Source: Microvirga subterranea | GTDB lineage: Bacteria > Pseudomonadota > Alphaproteobacteria > Rhizobiales > Beijerinckiaceae | Reading direction: 5' to 3' | Length of the DNA: 64,000 bases | Assembly (NCBI RefSeq): GCF_003350535.1 | Contig: NZ_QQBB01000004.1 | Coordinates: 417,384-481,383 of the forward strand | Shown: positions 28,239 through 37,482 of the stretch, piece by piece | How the letters are laid out: each line of letters starts with the position of its first letter | How positions within the stretch are numbered: position 1 is the stretch's first letter | Position numbers and translations under genes: made by a program | Notes under the pieces: generated by a model | The model's input: the letters and a program-made list of their open reading frames with translations, nothing else | What the model was told of the DNA's origin: nothing | Database searches by the model: none

Positions 28239-28850
28239 TCAGAAGCTGTTGTTCGTATGGCTCGCCACCTCGGCCGCGCCATCGACGGGACGGTGTCCGG
28301 AGCGCCTGACCGCTTTGGGCGTCGGACGCCACGTGTGCGTTTCCCTGGGGCGCTGATTGGAGCCGGCGTGCCATTGCCGCGCTGTCCCGGTGTCTGCCGT
28401 CCGGCGGCCGAGGAGCCAACCGACGGCACAACCCAGCGCGCCGGCGGCAAGGATGGTGACGAGAGGGTGCTCCTGCACGGGCCGTCCGACGGCCTGAGCG
28501 CCGTGCCGATAGAAGCGCTCCGCCTCCGGCAGGTATTGACGCCCCTGCTCCATGTAGCTCTGGCCGCGCCTGTAAAGCTCCTGCGCGACGTCGGACGCTT
28601 GACGATAACGGGATTGGACCGTGCGACCGGCACCATCCTCAACACCCTGTCCGGGCGGAACGGGAACGTCGTTCAGGTCGTCAGGCTCGCATTCGGCGGC
28701 TACACTCTTCGACGCGGAGGTGGTCCAGGCCGGCGGGTCGCTCGCCGGAAAGCTGTCGTCGACGGTGTCGTCCACATGGCGCTGCTGGATCGGCTTGGGT
28801 TCGTTCTCCGCATCGACTGGCCGCTTCCGATCGATTTTCTCGTCAGGCAT
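28239..28850 (-). CDS. Acidic protein with DUF883-like membrane anchor
   Basis: A 203-residue protein: N-terminal acidic part with DDTVDDSFPASDPPAW (a motif seen in many small alphaproteobacterial stress proteins), a helical middle (SDVAQELYRRGQSYMEQGRQY), and a glycine-rich hydrophobic helix PLVTILAAGALGCAVGWLLGRR (about 130-152) like the ElaB/YqjD/DUF883 anchor, which tethers such proteins to the inner membrane. AAGGAGG precedes the ATG at 28850; upstream codons are not needed. Neighbour of another stress-type gene on the same strand. Confidence 0.75.
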   Translation of the reverse strand: MPDEKIDRKRPVDAENEPKPIQQRHVDDTVDDSFPASDPPAWTTSASKSVAAECEPDDLNDVPVPPGQGVEDGAGRTVQSRYRQASDVAQELYRRGQSYMEQGRQYLPEAERFYRHGAQAVGRPVQEHPLVTILAAGALGCAVGWLLGRRTADTGTARQWHAGSNQRPRETHTWRPTPKAVRRSGHRPVDGAAEVASHTNNSF

Positions 28851-28955
28851 GGGAACCTCCTTCTCCTGCCCAGAGCAATGAGATCTCCAGCGGAATGGTT
28901 CCGGTTGCGAGGCGTGTCCTGACGGCACCAATGTCGCATGCGCCGAGCCTTCAAT

Positions 28956-29738
28956 CTACAGCGGGCGGCTCGGCGCCTGAGCCGCATCTCCGGCTCTTCC
29001 GCCTACCGGCGAGGCGGCACGGACAGGCTTCTTCTTGGCGGTGACGCCGAGATGCTGCTCAAGGGCTGCCGGGTTGTCGATCAGGGCCCGGCTTGCGTCC
29101 GCATGAACGATCGTCCCGCGGTCCAGGATCACGGCCCGATCGGTCATCTGAAGGATCTTCTGCGCGTGCTGCTCCACGATCAGCGCGGAAAGCCCCTCGT
29201 CCCGGGTGATCCGCTTCAGGGCCGCCAGCAGCTCCTCGATGATGATCGGGGCCAGCCCCTCCGTCGGCTCGTCCAGCAGCAGCAGGGACGGATTGAGCAC
29301 CAGCGCACGTCCGACCGCCAGCATCTGCTGTTCGCCGCCCGAGAGCTGGTTGCCCAGGTTCGACCGCCGCTCCTTCAGGCGCGGGAACATGGCGTAGACG
29401 CGGTTGACGTCCCACGGGCCGGGACGGGCTACGGCAGTCAGGTTTTCTTCCACGGTGAGCGACTTGAAGATGTTGCGCTCCTGCGGCACCCAGCCGATAC
29501 CGGCGAGCGCCCTCCGCTCGGGCCTGAATTTCGTCACGTCCTGGCCGGCCAGCGCGATCGTACCCCCACGATGGCGCGTCACCCCGATGATCGTGTTCAG
29601 CAGCGTCGTCTTGCCCGTGCCGTTGCGCCCGAGCACGGCGAGCGATTCCCCAGCCTGAAGGCTGAGGTCGATGCCCGCGATCACCACCGCCTCGCCGTAG
29701 CCGGCCGAGACCTGCCGAAGGCGCAGCAGCTCACTCAT
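28956..29738 (-). CDS. livF: Branched-chain amino acid ABC transporter ATPase LivF
   Basis: A 260-residue ABC ATPase. Walker A is LGRNGTGKTTLLNT, signature LSGGEQQMLAVGRAL, Walker B LLLLDEPTEGLAP. LivF-type markers are the short core and IIGVTRHRGG. ATG 29738 overlaps the livG stop by 8 bases. The C-terminal tail after about 235 (KKKPVRAASPVGGR) is longer than usual. Part of an operon of four transport genes plus binding protein; the true substrate may be an amino acid, amide or aromatic acid. Confidence 0.92.
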   Translation of the reverse strand: MSELLRLRQVSAGYGEAVVIAGIDLSLQAGESLAVLGRNGTGKTTLLNTIIGVTRHRGGTIALAGQDVTKFRPERRALAGIGWVPQERNIFKSLTVEENLTAVARPGPWDVNRVYAMFPRLKERRSNLGNQLSGGEQQMLAVGRALVLNPSLLLLDEPTEGLAPIIIEELLAALKRITRDEGLSALIVEQHAQKILQMTDRAVILDRGTIVHADASRALIDNPAALEQHLGVTAKKKPVRAASPVGGRAGDAAQAPSRPL

Positions 29739-30483
29739 CGACGCTCTCCCCAAGGTAAACCGCCCGCACCCGCGGATCGGTGGAGACCTCCTCGACCGTG
29801 CCTTCCGTGAACAGAGCCCCGTTCACCAGCACCGAGATGCGCTCGGCGAAGCTGAACACCAGGTCCATGTCGTGCTCGATCAGGAGCACCGATACCTCCC
29901 GCGGCAACGCCGCCACCGTCGCCAGCAGCTCATGCCTTTCCGCCTCCGGCACGCCGGCCGCCGGCTCGTCGAGCAGCAGCACCCGCGGCTTGCACGCAAA
30001 CGCGACGGCGATCTCCAGGAGACGCTGCTTGCCATAGGCCAGGTTCGCCGTGCGCTCACCGAGAACGTCGGTCAGGCGGAAGCGGTCGGCAATCTCGACG
30101 ATCTCATCGAGGATCTCCCGCTTCGAGCCGATCACGCGCCACCAGTCGCGCCCGCCGCCCATGCGCTCGGAGACGGCGAGGCCGATCGTCTCCAGCGGCG
30201 TCATGGCGGCAAAGAGCTGGTTGATCTGGAATGTGCGCGCAAGCCCGCGCTGCACGCGCAGCTCCGGCCGCAGGCGCGTGACGTCTTCGCCCTCCAGAAG
30301 GATCTGGCCGGAGGTCGGCGCCAGCACGCCGGTGAGCAGGTTGATGAACGTGGTCTTGCCGGCGCCGTTCGGACCGATCAGCGCATGCCTCGCGCCAGGC
30401 TCCAGTCGGAACGTGACGTCGTCGGTGGCAGTCAAGCCGCCGAAGCGCTTGACGAGGCCTCTCGTCTCCAGGGCCGGCGTCAT
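29731..30483 (-). CDS. livG: Branched-chain amino acid ABC transporter ATPase LivG
   Basis: A 250-residue ABC ATPase with Walker A GPNGAGKTTFINLLTG, the LivG-type long insertion (RVQRGLARTFQINQLFAAMTPLETIGLAVSERMG), signature LAYGKQRLLEIAVAFA and Walker B VLLLDEPAAGVP. Start overlaps the livM stop in ATGA, and stop overlaps livF, so expression is coupled. Confidence 0.94.
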   Translation of the reverse strand: MTPALETRGLVKRFGGLTATDDVTFRLEPGARHALIGPNGAGKTTFINLLTGVLAPTSGQILLEGEDVTRLRPELRVQRGLARTFQINQLFAAMTPLETIGLAVSERMGGGRDWWRVIGSKREILDEIVEIADRFRLTDVLGERTANLAYGKQRLLEIAVAFACKPRVLLLDEPAAGVPEAERHELLATVAALPREVSVLLIEHDMDLVFSFAERISVLVNGALFTEGTVEEVSTDPRVRAVYLGESVDE

Positions 30484-31541
30484 GGCTGTACCTCAGGCAC
30501 CGGCGTCGAGGCGCGCGTGGCGTCGACGGCTTTGGCGGAGCGCCCGGTGAGGCGCCTCCAGAGGCCCAGGATGCGGTCGGTCATGCGCTCGCGCCCGGCC
30601 AGCACGAGCAGGACCAGGATCAGCCCGATCCAGAACTGCCAATACTGCGGCGTCATGGCGGAGAGCACGTCCTGCAGGACCTTGAAGATCACCGCTCCGA
30701 CCAGCCCGCCATAGAGATAGCCCACGCCGCCGATCACCAGCACCAGCATCACGTCGGCCGAGCGGTGGAAGGCGAGCACGTCGAGCGAGACGAACTGCGT
30801 CGTCTGCGCCAGCAGCCCGCCGGCGATGCCGGCATAGACCGCCGCAACCGTGTAGATCGCCACGAGGCGGCGGTTGACCGGGATGCCGATGCCACGGGCG
30901 CGCAGGGGATTGTCGCGGATCGAGCGCAGGGAGAGGCCGAAGGGCGAGTTGACGATCATTCGCGCCACAACGAAGAGCCCGAAGAGCACGCTGAGGCTGT
31001 AAGCGTAGGCGACGGTGCCGAAGATGTCGAACTCGAACAGGCCGAGCACCGGGCCCATCATGATGCCCTGCAACCCGTCCGCGCCGCCCGTAAGCCAGGA
31101 CATTTGATTGGCGAGTTCGCCCAGCACCAGCGCGACGCCGAGCGTCACCATCAACCGGGTCAGGTCCGCGCCGCGCAGCACCAGGAAGCTGGTGGCGAAG
31201 CCCAGGATGCCGGCCACGAGTCCCGCCGCCGCGAGACCGACGAGCGGATCGCCCGTCACATGCTTGGCGAACAGCCCCGCCACATAGGCGCCCAGCCCGA
31301 AGAAGGCGGCATGGCCCAGGGATACGATGCCCGCATAACCGAGGATGAGATCAAGGGAGACGGCGAACAGACCGATGATGGCGATCTCGTTGAGGATGAG
31401 ATGGCGCTCAGGCCACAGGAACAGGGTCGCGGCGGCCACGACCCAGAACAGGACCTCGGCCCAGCGCCAGCGGGCGCGGCGCCCCAGGAGGGCGGCGGCC
31501 TTCTCGACGGTGAGCGAAGACGGGGATGCATTCGCCATCAT
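30480..31541 (-). CDS. livM: Branched-chain amino acid ABC transporter permease LivM
   Basis: A 353-residue inner-membrane permease with about nine helices. Family hallmarks are SLDLILGYAGIVSLGHAAFFGLGAY near 60-85 and SIRDNPLRARGIGI. The frame runs upstream through livH, but the start at 31541 (MMANASPSS) overlaps the livH stop as TGATG and gives the normal length. Confidence 0.93.
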   Translation of the reverse strand: MMANASPSSLTVEKAAALLGRRARWRWAEVLFWVVAAATLFLWPERHLILNEIAIIGLFAVSLDLILGYAGIVSLGHAAFFGLGAYVAGLFAKHVTGDPLVGLAAAGLVAGILGFATSFLVLRGADLTRLMVTLGVALVLGELANQMSWLTGGADGLQGIMMGPVLGLFEFDIFGTVAYAYSLSVLFGLFVVARMIVNSPFGLSLRSIRDNPLRARGIGIPVNRRLVAIYTVAAVYAGIAGGLLAQTTQFVSLDVLAFHRSADVMLVLVIGGVGYLYGGLVGAVIFKVLQDVLSAMTPQYWQFWIGLILVLLVLAGRERMTDRILGLWRRLTGRSAKAVDATRASTPVPEVQP

Positions 31542-32395
31542 CAGCGTCCCCGGGCGAAGAGCCCTTGCGGGCGGAAGACGAGAACCAGGATCATGAGCGT
31601 ATAGATGATGAAGGCGCCGACGCCCGGCAGGTAGTACTTGCCGGCCACGTCCGCGATGCCGAGGAGGAGAGAGGCCACGAAGGGGCCGGTGATGCTGGTG
31701 GTGCCCCCCACCGTGACCACGATCAGGAAGTAGATCATGAACTTCAGCGGGAACGTCGGATCGAGCCCGAGGATCTCGGCGCCGAGCGCGCCGCCAAGCC
31801 CCGCGAGCCCGGACCCCACCGCAAAGGTGACGGCGAAGATGGCGCTGACATTGATGCCGAGCCCCCGCGCCACGCGCGGATCGTCCACCGCCGCGCGCAG
31901 GCGGCTGCCGAAGCGGGTCTGTGTCAGGATGAGCTGGAGCGCGACGACGAGCACGCTGCAGACGGCAATGATGAAGCTGCGGTAGAGGCCGACCTGGATG
32001 CCGAGAACCTCGACCCGCCCCTGCAGCCACGAAGGGAGCTGGATGAGCTGCTGCTGCGATCCCATGGCGTAGTCGACGGCCGCCACCGCCATGAAGACGA
32101 GGCCGATGGAGAACAGCACCTGATCGAGATGGCTCTGCGCGTAGAGCCGCACGTAAAGCGTCCGCTCGAGCACGAGGCCGATAATCGCCGGAATGATGAA
32201 CGCGAGCGGCAGGGTGGCCAGGAACGGCACGCCGAAACGATTCATGAGTACGGCGGTGACGTAGCCGCCCGCCATGGCGAACGCGCCGTGCGCCAGGTTG
32301 ACGAAGTTCATCAGGCCGAGGGTGACGGCAAGGCCGCAGGCCAGCACGAACAGCAGCATGCCATAGGCGATACCGTCGAACAGGATGGTCAGCAC
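31541..32395 (-). CDS. livH: Branched-chain amino acid ABC transporter permease LivH
   Basis: A 284-residue permease with about eight helices. The family motif FVNLAHGAFAMAGGYV (around 31-46) and the loop ALQLILTQTRFGSRLRAAVDDPRVARGLGIN are present. It starts with GTG at 32395, with GGAGAG 9 bases upstream, and lies 75 bp after the binding protein gene, from which it is separated by a strong hairpin. Confidence 0.93.
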   Translation of the reverse strand: MLTILFDGIAYGMLLFVLACGLAVTLGLMNFVNLAHGAFAMAGGYVTAVLMNRFGVPFLATLPLAFIIPAIIGLVLERTLYVRLYAQSHLDQVLFSIGLVFMAVAAVDYAMGSQQQLIQLPSWLQGRVEVLGIQVGLYRSFIIAVCSVLVVALQLILTQTRFGSRLRAAVDDPRVARGLGINVSAIFAVTFAVGSGLAGLGGALGAEILGLDPTFPLKFMIYFLIVVTVGGTTSITGPFVASLLLGIADVAGKYYLPGVGAFIIYTLMILVLVFRPQGLFARGR

Positions 32396-32421
32396 GGGTC
32401 TTGTCTCTCCAGGAATATGGT

Positions 32422-32450
32422 GAAGGCGCCGCCATCAGGGCGGCGCCTTC
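32422..32450 (-). terminator. Intercistronic hairpin between binding protein and livH
   Basis: A perfect 12-bp GC stem (32422-32433 with 32439-32450) and an ATCAG loop in the 75-bp gap. Without a U-tract it is more likely an mRNA-stability or partial termination element that favours the binding protein over the permeases. Confidence 0.65.
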
Positions 32451-32470
32451 CGACGATTGTGCCCAAGGCG

Positions 32471-33646
32471 TCAGTTGGCCTTAGCGGCCTTGACCGGGTC
32501 CTTGACGTTCGGGATCGTGGCGAACTCGACGTTGTAGAGCTCGCCGTCCTTGCGCTCGACCTTGCGCACATAGATGTTCTGCACGATGTCGCGGGTCTGC
32601 GGGTCGATCGAGACCGGGCCGCGCGGGCTGGTCCAGCTCAGGCCCTTCATGGCGTCGATCAGCGCCTGGCCGCCGGCTCCGTTGGTCTTCTTCAGCCCTT
32701 CGTAGATCAGGTGCATGCCGTCATAGCCGCCCACGGCCATGAAGTTCGGCCGCATGCCGCCGTTGGCCTTCTTGAACGCTTCCACGAACGCCTTGTTCTC
32801 CGGGCTGTCGTGCGACGCCGAGTAGTGCTGGGTGGTGATCGCTCCGAGCGCCACATCGCCCATGCCGTTGAGGATATCGTCGTCCGTGACGTCGCCCGGG
32901 CCGATCAGCTTGATGCCAGCCTTGTCGAGGCCGCGCTCGACGAACTGCTTCATGAACTGCGCGCCCACGCCCGAGGGCACGAAGACGAACAATGCGTCCG
33001 GCTTGGCGTCGGCCACCTTCTGCAGGAAGGGCGAGAAGTCGGGGTTGGCCAGCGGCACCCGCAGGTTCTCGACCGTTCCACCTTTGGACGTGAAAGCCCC
33101 CGTGAAGGCCTTCTCGGCGTCGATGCCCGGACCGTAATCGGATACCAGGGTCACGACCTTCTTGAGACCCTCCTTGGAGGCCCACTCCGCCATCGGCACG
33201 GTGGCCTGAGGCAGTGTGAAGCTGGTGCGCACGATGAAGGGCGAGGCCTCGGTGATCGTCGAGGTGGCGGCCGCCATCACGACCTCCGGCACCTTGGCCT
33301 GCGTGGCGAGCGGTGCAGGCGCCAGTGCGAGGGGCGTCAGGCCGAACCCGGCCATGACGGCGATCTTGTCGTTGACGATCAGCTCCTGGGCGAGGCGCTT
33401 GGTGACGTCGGCGACGCCGGTGTCGTCCTTGACGATAAGCTGGATCTTCTTGCCCGCCACCGTATCGCCGTTCTGCTGCATGTAGAGCTTCACGGCCGCC
33501 TCGATCTGCCGGCCCGTCGAGGCGAAGGGCCCCGTCATCGGCAGGATCAGGCCGATCTTGAGCGCCTCCTGGGCAAGCGCCGTTCCACCGAGCGCCGCCG
33601 TAACGGCCGCTGCACTCACGATCCCGACGAATGTTCGACGAAGCAT
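32471..33646 (-). CDS. ABC transporter substrate-binding protein, LivK/HAAT family
   Basis: A 391-residue type I periplasmic binding protein. Signal peptide ends at ALAQ (residue 26). The mature start LKIGLILPMTGPFASTGRQIEAAVKLYMQQNG matches the Leu/Ile/Val-amide-urea family; DALFVFVPSGVGAQFMKQF and GVDNVYGGYDGMHLIYEGL-like parts follow. First gene of the liv operon, with GGGAGG 13 bases before the ATG. The divergence from LivK suggests a substrate other than branched-chain amino acids, such as an aromatic acid, but this cannot be decided. Confidence 0.92.
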   Translation of the reverse strand: MLRRTFVGIVSAAAVTAALGGTALAQEALKIGLILPMTGPFASTGRQIEAAVKLYMQQNGDTVAGKKIQLIVKDDTGVADVTKRLAQELIVNDKIAVMAGFGLTPLALAPAPLATQAKVPEVVMAAATSTITEASPFIVRTSFTLPQATVPMAEWASKEGLKKVVTLVSDYGPGIDAEKAFTGAFTSKGGTVENLRVPLANPDFSPFLQKVADAKPDALFVFVPSGVGAQFMKQFVERGLDKAGIKLIGPGDVTDDDILNGMGDVALGAITTQHYSASHDSPENKAFVEAFKKANGGMRPNFMAVGGYDGMHLIYEGLKKTNGAGGQALIDAMKGLSWTSPRGPVSIDPQTRDIVQNIYVRKVERKDGELYNVEFATIPNVKDPVKAAKAN

Positions 33647-33795
33647 CCTTCTTCCCTCCCCTCTTCGGCTCTTTCCAGCCTTCTGGTATGAGCGCACATG
33701 CGCCCTTTGAAACCTATCGGCCCGGACAGCGCGATGCAAACGCGGACTGCCCTGCTATAAGCCGCTCCCCAGCTCCGGGCGCATGATGTCATGGC

Positions 33796-34812
33796 TCATT
33801 CCGCCTTGATCCCGGCACGCTTCACGAGATCGCCCCACCGGACCATCTCCTTGCCGATGTGCTCACGGAACTCGGCGGGCGTGTTCGTCCAGACCTCGGC
33901 TCCTTCCAGGCTCAGGCGCTCGGCGATCTCGGGGGCGGCCATTGCCGTCTTGATCTCGGCATTGAGCAGATCGACCACGGACTGCGGCGTGCCGGCCGGA
34001 ACCAGGATCCCGTACCATTGAGATGCTTCGAAGCCGGGGAAACCCGATTCCGCGACTGTCGGAACCGTGGGAGCCGCCTTGAGGCGCGACGATCCGGAGA
34101 CGGCAAGCGCGCGCATGGAGCCCGCCTCGACGTGCTGGACCAGGTTGGGTGCACCCGTGAACGTAAGCTGGACGCGTCCACCCAGCAGATCGGTGACGGC
34201 TGGTGCGGTTCCCCGATAGGGCACATGGGTCATGGTGATCCCGGCGCGATCGGAGAGCGCCACCATGGCGATGTGGGCGGCGCTGCCCACGCCGCCGGAG
34301 GCATAGTTCAGCTTCCCGGGATTTTGTTTGGCGTAGTCGACCAGCTCCTGAAGCGTCTTCGCCGGAACGTCCGGGTGGACGACGAGCATGTTGTGCACGT
34401 TCGCGATCCCGCTCACCGGCTCGAAGCTCTTCAGCGGATCGTAGGTGAGCTTCGGGTAGAGGGCTGGGTTGACCGCGAGCGTGCCGATGTGCCCCATCAC
34501 CAGGGTGTAGCCGTCCGCGGGGGCGCGCGCCACGGACCCTACGCCGACCGAGCCGCCTGCACCGGGTCGGGACTCCACGACGACGGGGCTCTTGAGGGCC
34601 GCTTCGAGCCTCTGTCCGAGCAATCGTGCGAGGATATCCGTCGAACCGCCGGGCGTGAAAGGCACGACCAGGGTGATGTTTCGGGTGGGATAGGACTGCG
34701 CCCTCGCCCGGACCGAATGCCCTGCGGCCAACGCGAAGGCCGCTCCTCCCAGCGCCATTTGGCGGCGGGTGAAACCGGAACGGGCCGGTCCTCGAGACAT
34801 GTCGTCAGTCAC
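33796..34812 (-). CDS. Bug-family tripartite tricarboxylate-type substrate-binding protein
   Basis: A 338-residue periplasmic protein of the TctC/Bug family (mature start YPTRNITLVVPFTPGGSTDILARLLGQRL; motifs VVESRPGAGGSVGVGSVARAPADGYTL and VPTVAESGFPGFEASQWYGI). The leader is Tat-like (FTRRQMALGGAAFALAAG). The start is GTG 34812 with GGGAGG 9 bases upstream, or ATG 34800. No TctA/TctB membrane genes are adjacent. It is divergent from the LysR regulator at 35323 and so may feed the gal cluster. Confidence 0.9.
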   Translation of the reverse strand: MTDDMSRGPARSGFTRRQMALGGAAFALAAGHSVRARAQSYPTRNITLVVPFTPGGSTDILARLLGQRLEAALKSPVVVESRPGAGGSVGVGSVARAPADGYTLVMGHIGTLAVNPALYPKLTYDPLKSFEPVSGIANVHNMLVVHPDVPAKTLQELVDYAKQNPGKLNYASGGVGSAAHIAMVALSDRAGITMTHVPYRGTAPAVTDLLGGRVQLTFTGAPNLVQHVEAGSMRALAVSGSSRLKAAPTVPTVAESGFPGFEASQWYGILVPAGTPQSVVDLLNAEIKTAMAAPEIAERLSLEGAEVWTNTPAEFREHIGKEMVRWGDLVKRAGIKAE

Positions 34813-35322
34813 TTGAGCAGCCCTCCCGGAACTGGAATCGTCCGTATGAAGACGCTGCAGGCATTTCTCGATGTCGTTGCCTGGCGCGTCCTGTGCCTGA
34901 TTTCGCTGCAATGCAGATGAGAGTGGTCGTCGGCCAGAGGCTTTCACAAGCTGCCGGTACCTGGCTCACGAGAGACGGCTTTCAGGCCGTCATCGACCCT
35001 CTCGCCATTACACCCATCGCGAGAGGCCGACCTCGGCACCGGAAACCTGAAAGCCATTCCTCTCCACATCACTGCGTTATGGTCCGACCAGCGTCGTGCC
35101 GGGCGCTATCTCGCCAGCAGATCACACGTGAATCAAATTCTTTGTTTTTGCGCTTTCATTAAAAATATTCATATATTCAGACGCAGCGAATGCTGGGCAG
35201 ACGCCCTCATTGGCACGGCCTGGAGCGAAGGGCCGGATTCGGATCGTTCACGAAGAGCCCTCATCTCCGGCAGGCGGCAGCCTGATCGCCATCCATGAGA
35301 GCTCTCGCCGACGGAGCGTTGG
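34813..35322. other. 510-bp divergent regulatory region
   Basis: No gene is seen. The segment 35130-35190 is markedly AT-rich (CTTTCATTAAAAATATTCAT), a likely promoter zone for the LysR gene and perhaps its operator; I could not define a T-N11-A site with confidence. Confidence 0.4.
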
Positions 35323-36210
35323 ATGCGCATCGACTTTCTCGGACTTCATGCCTTCGTGGCGATCGCGGAGCGCGGCAGCTTCCAGCACGCGGCCGCCCAC
35401 CTGAACCTGTCGCAGACGGCCCTCAGCCATCGCATCCGTAAGCTGGAGGAGGACCTCGGCGTCAAGCTGCTGGCCCGGACCACACGGGAGGTCTCCCTGA
35501 CGCAGGCGGGCCTCAACCTGCTGCCGAAGGTCAAGGACACCATCGAGAGCCTGGCGGAGTCGCTGGATCAGCTGCGGCTCGAGGGGCGCAGCCGTCAGGA
35601 GACGCTCGCCATCGGCTGCCTGCCGACCGTCGCCTCCGGGCGTCTTCCGCGCGCGCTCCAGCGCTTCCAGGAGCGACATCCCGACGTCGTCGTCCGCATC
35701 TACGACAATTCCGCCACCGAGATCGCCGACCTCGTTCAGGCCGGCACCGTCGAGTTCGGCATCACGATGGTGGCGGCCCATCGCTGGGATTTCGACATCG
35801 AGATGCTGATCAAGGACACCTTCACGCTGGTCTGCCCCGAAGAGCACCCCCTCGCATCGGAACAGGTGCTCAGCTGGTCCGATCTGGCGGACGAGCCGCT
35901 CATCCGGATCAGCTCCCGCGCCGGAAACAGGATCATCATCGACGACGCGCTCGGGAGCCGGCGCGAAACCCTGTGCTGGCGCTTCGAGGTCCAGCATATC
36001 CAGACGGCGATTGCTCTCGTCCGGGCCGGCGTGGCCTTGACCGTCGTGCCGCGCCTGTCCCTCGATACGGTCGATGAGCGCGGCCTCAAGCTCGTCGCCC
36101 TGCGCAACCCGAGCATCACCCGCCAGCTCGGCATCGTGTCAAGGCGGGGCGTGCCCCTCTCGCCGCTGGCCGATGAGCTGCGCAGGACCATCGTCCAGAC
36201 GTTCGAGTGA
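35323..36210 (+). CDS. LysR family transcriptional regulator
   Basis: A 295-residue LysR protein. The N-terminal HTH reads FVAIAERGSFQHAAAHLNLSQTALSHRIRKLEEDLG (about 10-45), followed by the linker and a substrate-binding domain (LPRALQRFQERHPDVVVRIYDNSATEIADLVQAGTVEFG). GGAG lies 7 bases before ATG. It precedes the galD-galB-galC genes on the same strand, and is the likely activator of that cluster, with a pathway intermediate as inducer (inferred). Confidence 0.92.
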   Translation: MRIDFLGLHAFVAIAERGSFQHAAAHLNLSQTALSHRIRKLEEDLGVKLLARTTREVSLTQAGLNLLPKVKDTIESLAESLDQLRLEGRSRQETLAIGCLPTVASGRLPRALQRFQERHPDVVVRIYDNSATEIADLVQAGTVEFGITMVAAHRWDFDIEMLIKDTFTLVCPEEHPLASEQVLSWSDLADEPLIRISSRAGNRIIIDDALGSRRETLCWRFEVQHIQTAIALVRAGVALTVVPRLSLDTVDERGLKLVALRNPSITRQLGIVSRRGVPLSPLADELRRTIVQTFE

Positions 36211-36364
36211 CGAACGCATAGCCGAACTCGCCGAAAAGATCATGAATCGAATTCACGAATAGTCACAGATAAACCATTTGATGCACGGATTCAGCTGATG
36301 CACCCTCCGCCCATTCCGTTCGCCTTCAGATGGGAGAAGGGCCATTCAGCCGCGCATTCCTTGC

Positions 36365-37453
36365 ATGATCCTTCGGGGCGGCACCTCCAAGGGCGCCTAT
36401 TTCCTCGCCGACGATTTGCCGTCCGACCCGGCGAAGCGCGATGCGCTGATCCTGTCGATCATGGGCTCGCCCGATCCGCGCCAGATCGACGGCATCGGCG
36501 GTGCGCACCCGCTCACCAGCAAGGTCGCGATCGTGTCGAAATCCAAGCGGCCCGACTGCGACATCGACTTCCTCTTCGGTCAGGTCGGGATCGACAAGGC
36601 GAAGGTGGACGTCACGCCCAATTGCGGCAACATCCTCGCGGGGATCGGGCCCTTCGCGCTCGAACGGGGCCTCGTCACCGCAGGCGATCCGGTCACCCGG
36701 GTGCGGGTGCGAACGGTCAATACCGGCACCATCGCGGAGCTTACGGTGCAAACCCCGGGCGGGCGCGTGGCCTATGGGGGCGATGCCCGTATCGATGGCG
36801 TCCCCGGTACGGCCGCACCGATCGCCGTTGAATTTCTGGACGCCGCCGGCTCCGTCTGCGGTTCGCTCCTTCCCACGGGCAATGCAGTGGATCGCGTCGC
36901 CGGAATCGACGTGACTCTCATCGACAACGGCATGCCGGTCGTGGTCCTCGAGGCGTCTGCCGTCGGGCGCACCGGATACGAGCCCCGCGACGTGCTCGAC
37001 AAGGACACCGAGCTGAAGGCGCGCCTCGAGGAGATCCGCCTGGAGGCCGGAAAGCTCATGGGCCTCGGCGACGTCTCGTCCAAGGTCGTGCCCAAGATGG
37101 CCCTGGTGGCGCCGCCCGTTGCGGGCGGGCACGTCTGCACCCGCAGCTTCATCCCGCACGAGTGCCACGCCTCCATCGGCGTCTTTGCGGCCGTGACCGT
37201 CGCGACGGCCTGCGTGCTGCCGGGCTCGCCCGCCGCAGGGGTCGCGCAAATCCCGCCAGGCCGGGAGAAGACGCTCTCGGTCGAGCACCCCACCGGCGAG
37301 TTCAGCGTGATGATCGAGGTCGGCGGGACGGAGCAGAACCCGGTCGTGGAACGCGCCGGCCTGCTGCGCACCGCGCGCCTCCTCTTCGAAGGCTATGCCT
37401 TCGCGCATGAATCCTTGGCGCCTACGGCTCAGGTCGGCCGCGACGCTGCCTGA
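36365..37453 (+). CDS. galD: 4-oxalomesaconate tautomerase (PrpF family)
   Basis: A 362-residue (from ATG 36365) PrpF-type isomerase that converts the keto and enol forms of 4-oxalomesaconate in the gallate/protocatechuate 4,5-cleavage route. RGGTSKGAYFLADDLP, SPDPRQIDGIGGAHPLTSKVAIV, CGNILAGIGPFALE, PTGNAVD and RSFIPHECHASIGVFAAVTVATAC match GalD closely. The conserved start R-I-P-C-M extends 5' of the ATG: codons from ATT 36344 encode IQPRIPC in frame, with no ATG, GTG or TTG available, so the true start may be ATT 36344 (369 residues). GalB follows by 29 bp. Confidence 0.9.
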   Translation: MILRGGTSKGAYFLADDLPSDPAKRDALILSIMGSPDPRQIDGIGGAHPLTSKVAIVSKSKRPDCDIDFLFGQVGIDKAKVDVTPNCGNILAGIGPFALERGLVTAGDPVTRVRVRTVNTGTIAELTVQTPGGRVAYGGDARIDGVPGTAAPIAVEFLDAAGSVCGSLLPTGNAVDRVAGIDVTLIDNGMPVVVLEASAVGRTGYEPRDVLDKDTELKARLEEIRLEAGKLMGLGDVSSKVVPKMALVAPPVAGGHVCTRSFIPHECHASIGVFAAVTVATACVLPGSPAAGVAQIPPGREKTLSVEHPTGEFSVMIEVGGTEQNPVVERAGLLRTARLLFEGYAFAHESLAPTAQVGRDAA

Positions 37454-37482
37454 CATCCCTCATTCTTCGCTTCGAGGCCTTT

